Position numbers and translations under genes: made by a program
The notes under the pieces: model-generated
Databases searched by the model: none
What the model was told of the DNA's origin: nothing
The model's input: only the letters and a program-made list of their open reading frames with translations
Assembly: GCA_035279665.1 (NCBI GenBank)
Contig: DATEHI010000153.1
Location: 1-5,537, forward strand
Direction of reading: 5' to 3'
Source of the DNA: CF-13 sp035279665
Lineage (GTDB): Bacteria > Chloroflexota > Dormibacteria > CF-121
Length of the DNA: 5,537 nt
Part shown: positions 5,429-5,537 of the stretch, in pieces
Position numbering within the stretch: position 1 is the first letter of the stretch
Layout: each line of letters begins with the position of its first letter

Positions 5429-5537
5429 TCAGCCGGCACCGGCGGCCTCGGCCTCGATCTTGGCGAGAGCCGCGCCCACGGCATCGTCCAGCGCCTGAAG
5501 GGCACGCCGCACGTCCTTCACCGGGATGGGTAGCGAT
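5429..5537 (-). CDS. C-terminal end of an unidentified protein (runs off the window)
   Basis: A minus-strand frame enters from the window edge and ends at TGA 5431-5429, giving 35 residues. It opens SLPIPVKDVRRALQALD and ends LAKIEAEAAGAG. The last 30 residues would form one Ala-rich amphipathic helix with alternating charges. Third codon positions are almost all G or C, as in the neighbouring genes, and the stop lies 58 nt before the VOC start, so this is very likely a real gene end. No family can be assigned from so short a piece. Confidence 0.55.
   Translation of the reverse strand, partial: SLPIPVKDVRRALQALDDAVGAALAKIEAEAAGAG

Overview
This is a GC-rich bacterial stretch (roughly two thirds G+C by eye) in which every gene I can support lies on the minus strand, so the window reads from right to left. 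Nothing in it fixes the taxon. The high GC, the scarcity of Shine-Dalgarno sequences and two possibly leaderless starts would suit a soil-type Actinomycetota, Chloroflexota or related lineage, but that is inference. A lipoprotein signal and an Sec-type signal peptide show that some products are exported.

Layout in the direction of transcription: (1) 5537-5429, the last 35 codons of an unidentified gene with a helical, Ala-rich C-terminus. (2) 5370-4987, a single-module VOC/glyoxalase-fold protein. (3) about 4968-2869, a large cytoplasmic GH36 alpha-galactosidase-type enzyme whose true start is unclear. (4) 2847-2251, a 198-residue protein I do not recognise. (5) 2254-1388, an alpha/beta hydrolase of the monoacylglycerol lipase/lysophospholipase type. 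(6) 1388-930, D-aminoacyl-tRNA deacylase (dtd). (7) 757-215, a small exported helical protein with a disordered tail. (8) 109-1, the first 36 codons of a lipoprotein.

Genes 2 to 6 are packed tightly, with gaps of about 18 and 21 nt, then a GTGA stop/start overlap and a TGATG overlap. They are probably co-transcribed from just upstream of the VOC gene. The functions do not form one obvious pathway: sugar hydrolysis, lipid ester hydrolysis, tRNA quality control and an unknown. This looks like an ordinary housekeeping/catabolic operon rather than a defence or mobile system. I see no tRNA, rRNA, CRISPR array, transposase or phage gene.

No gene-free stretch exceeds 300 bases. The longest are 758-929, which holds an 8-bp hairpin just after dtd and a Shine-Dalgarno before the exported protein, and 110-214, which holds an 8-bp GC hairpin, G-tracts and a possible promoter. 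The observation most worth checking is the GH36 start: 76 further codons of protein-like open frame precede the first GTG, yet contain no ATG, GTG or TTG.
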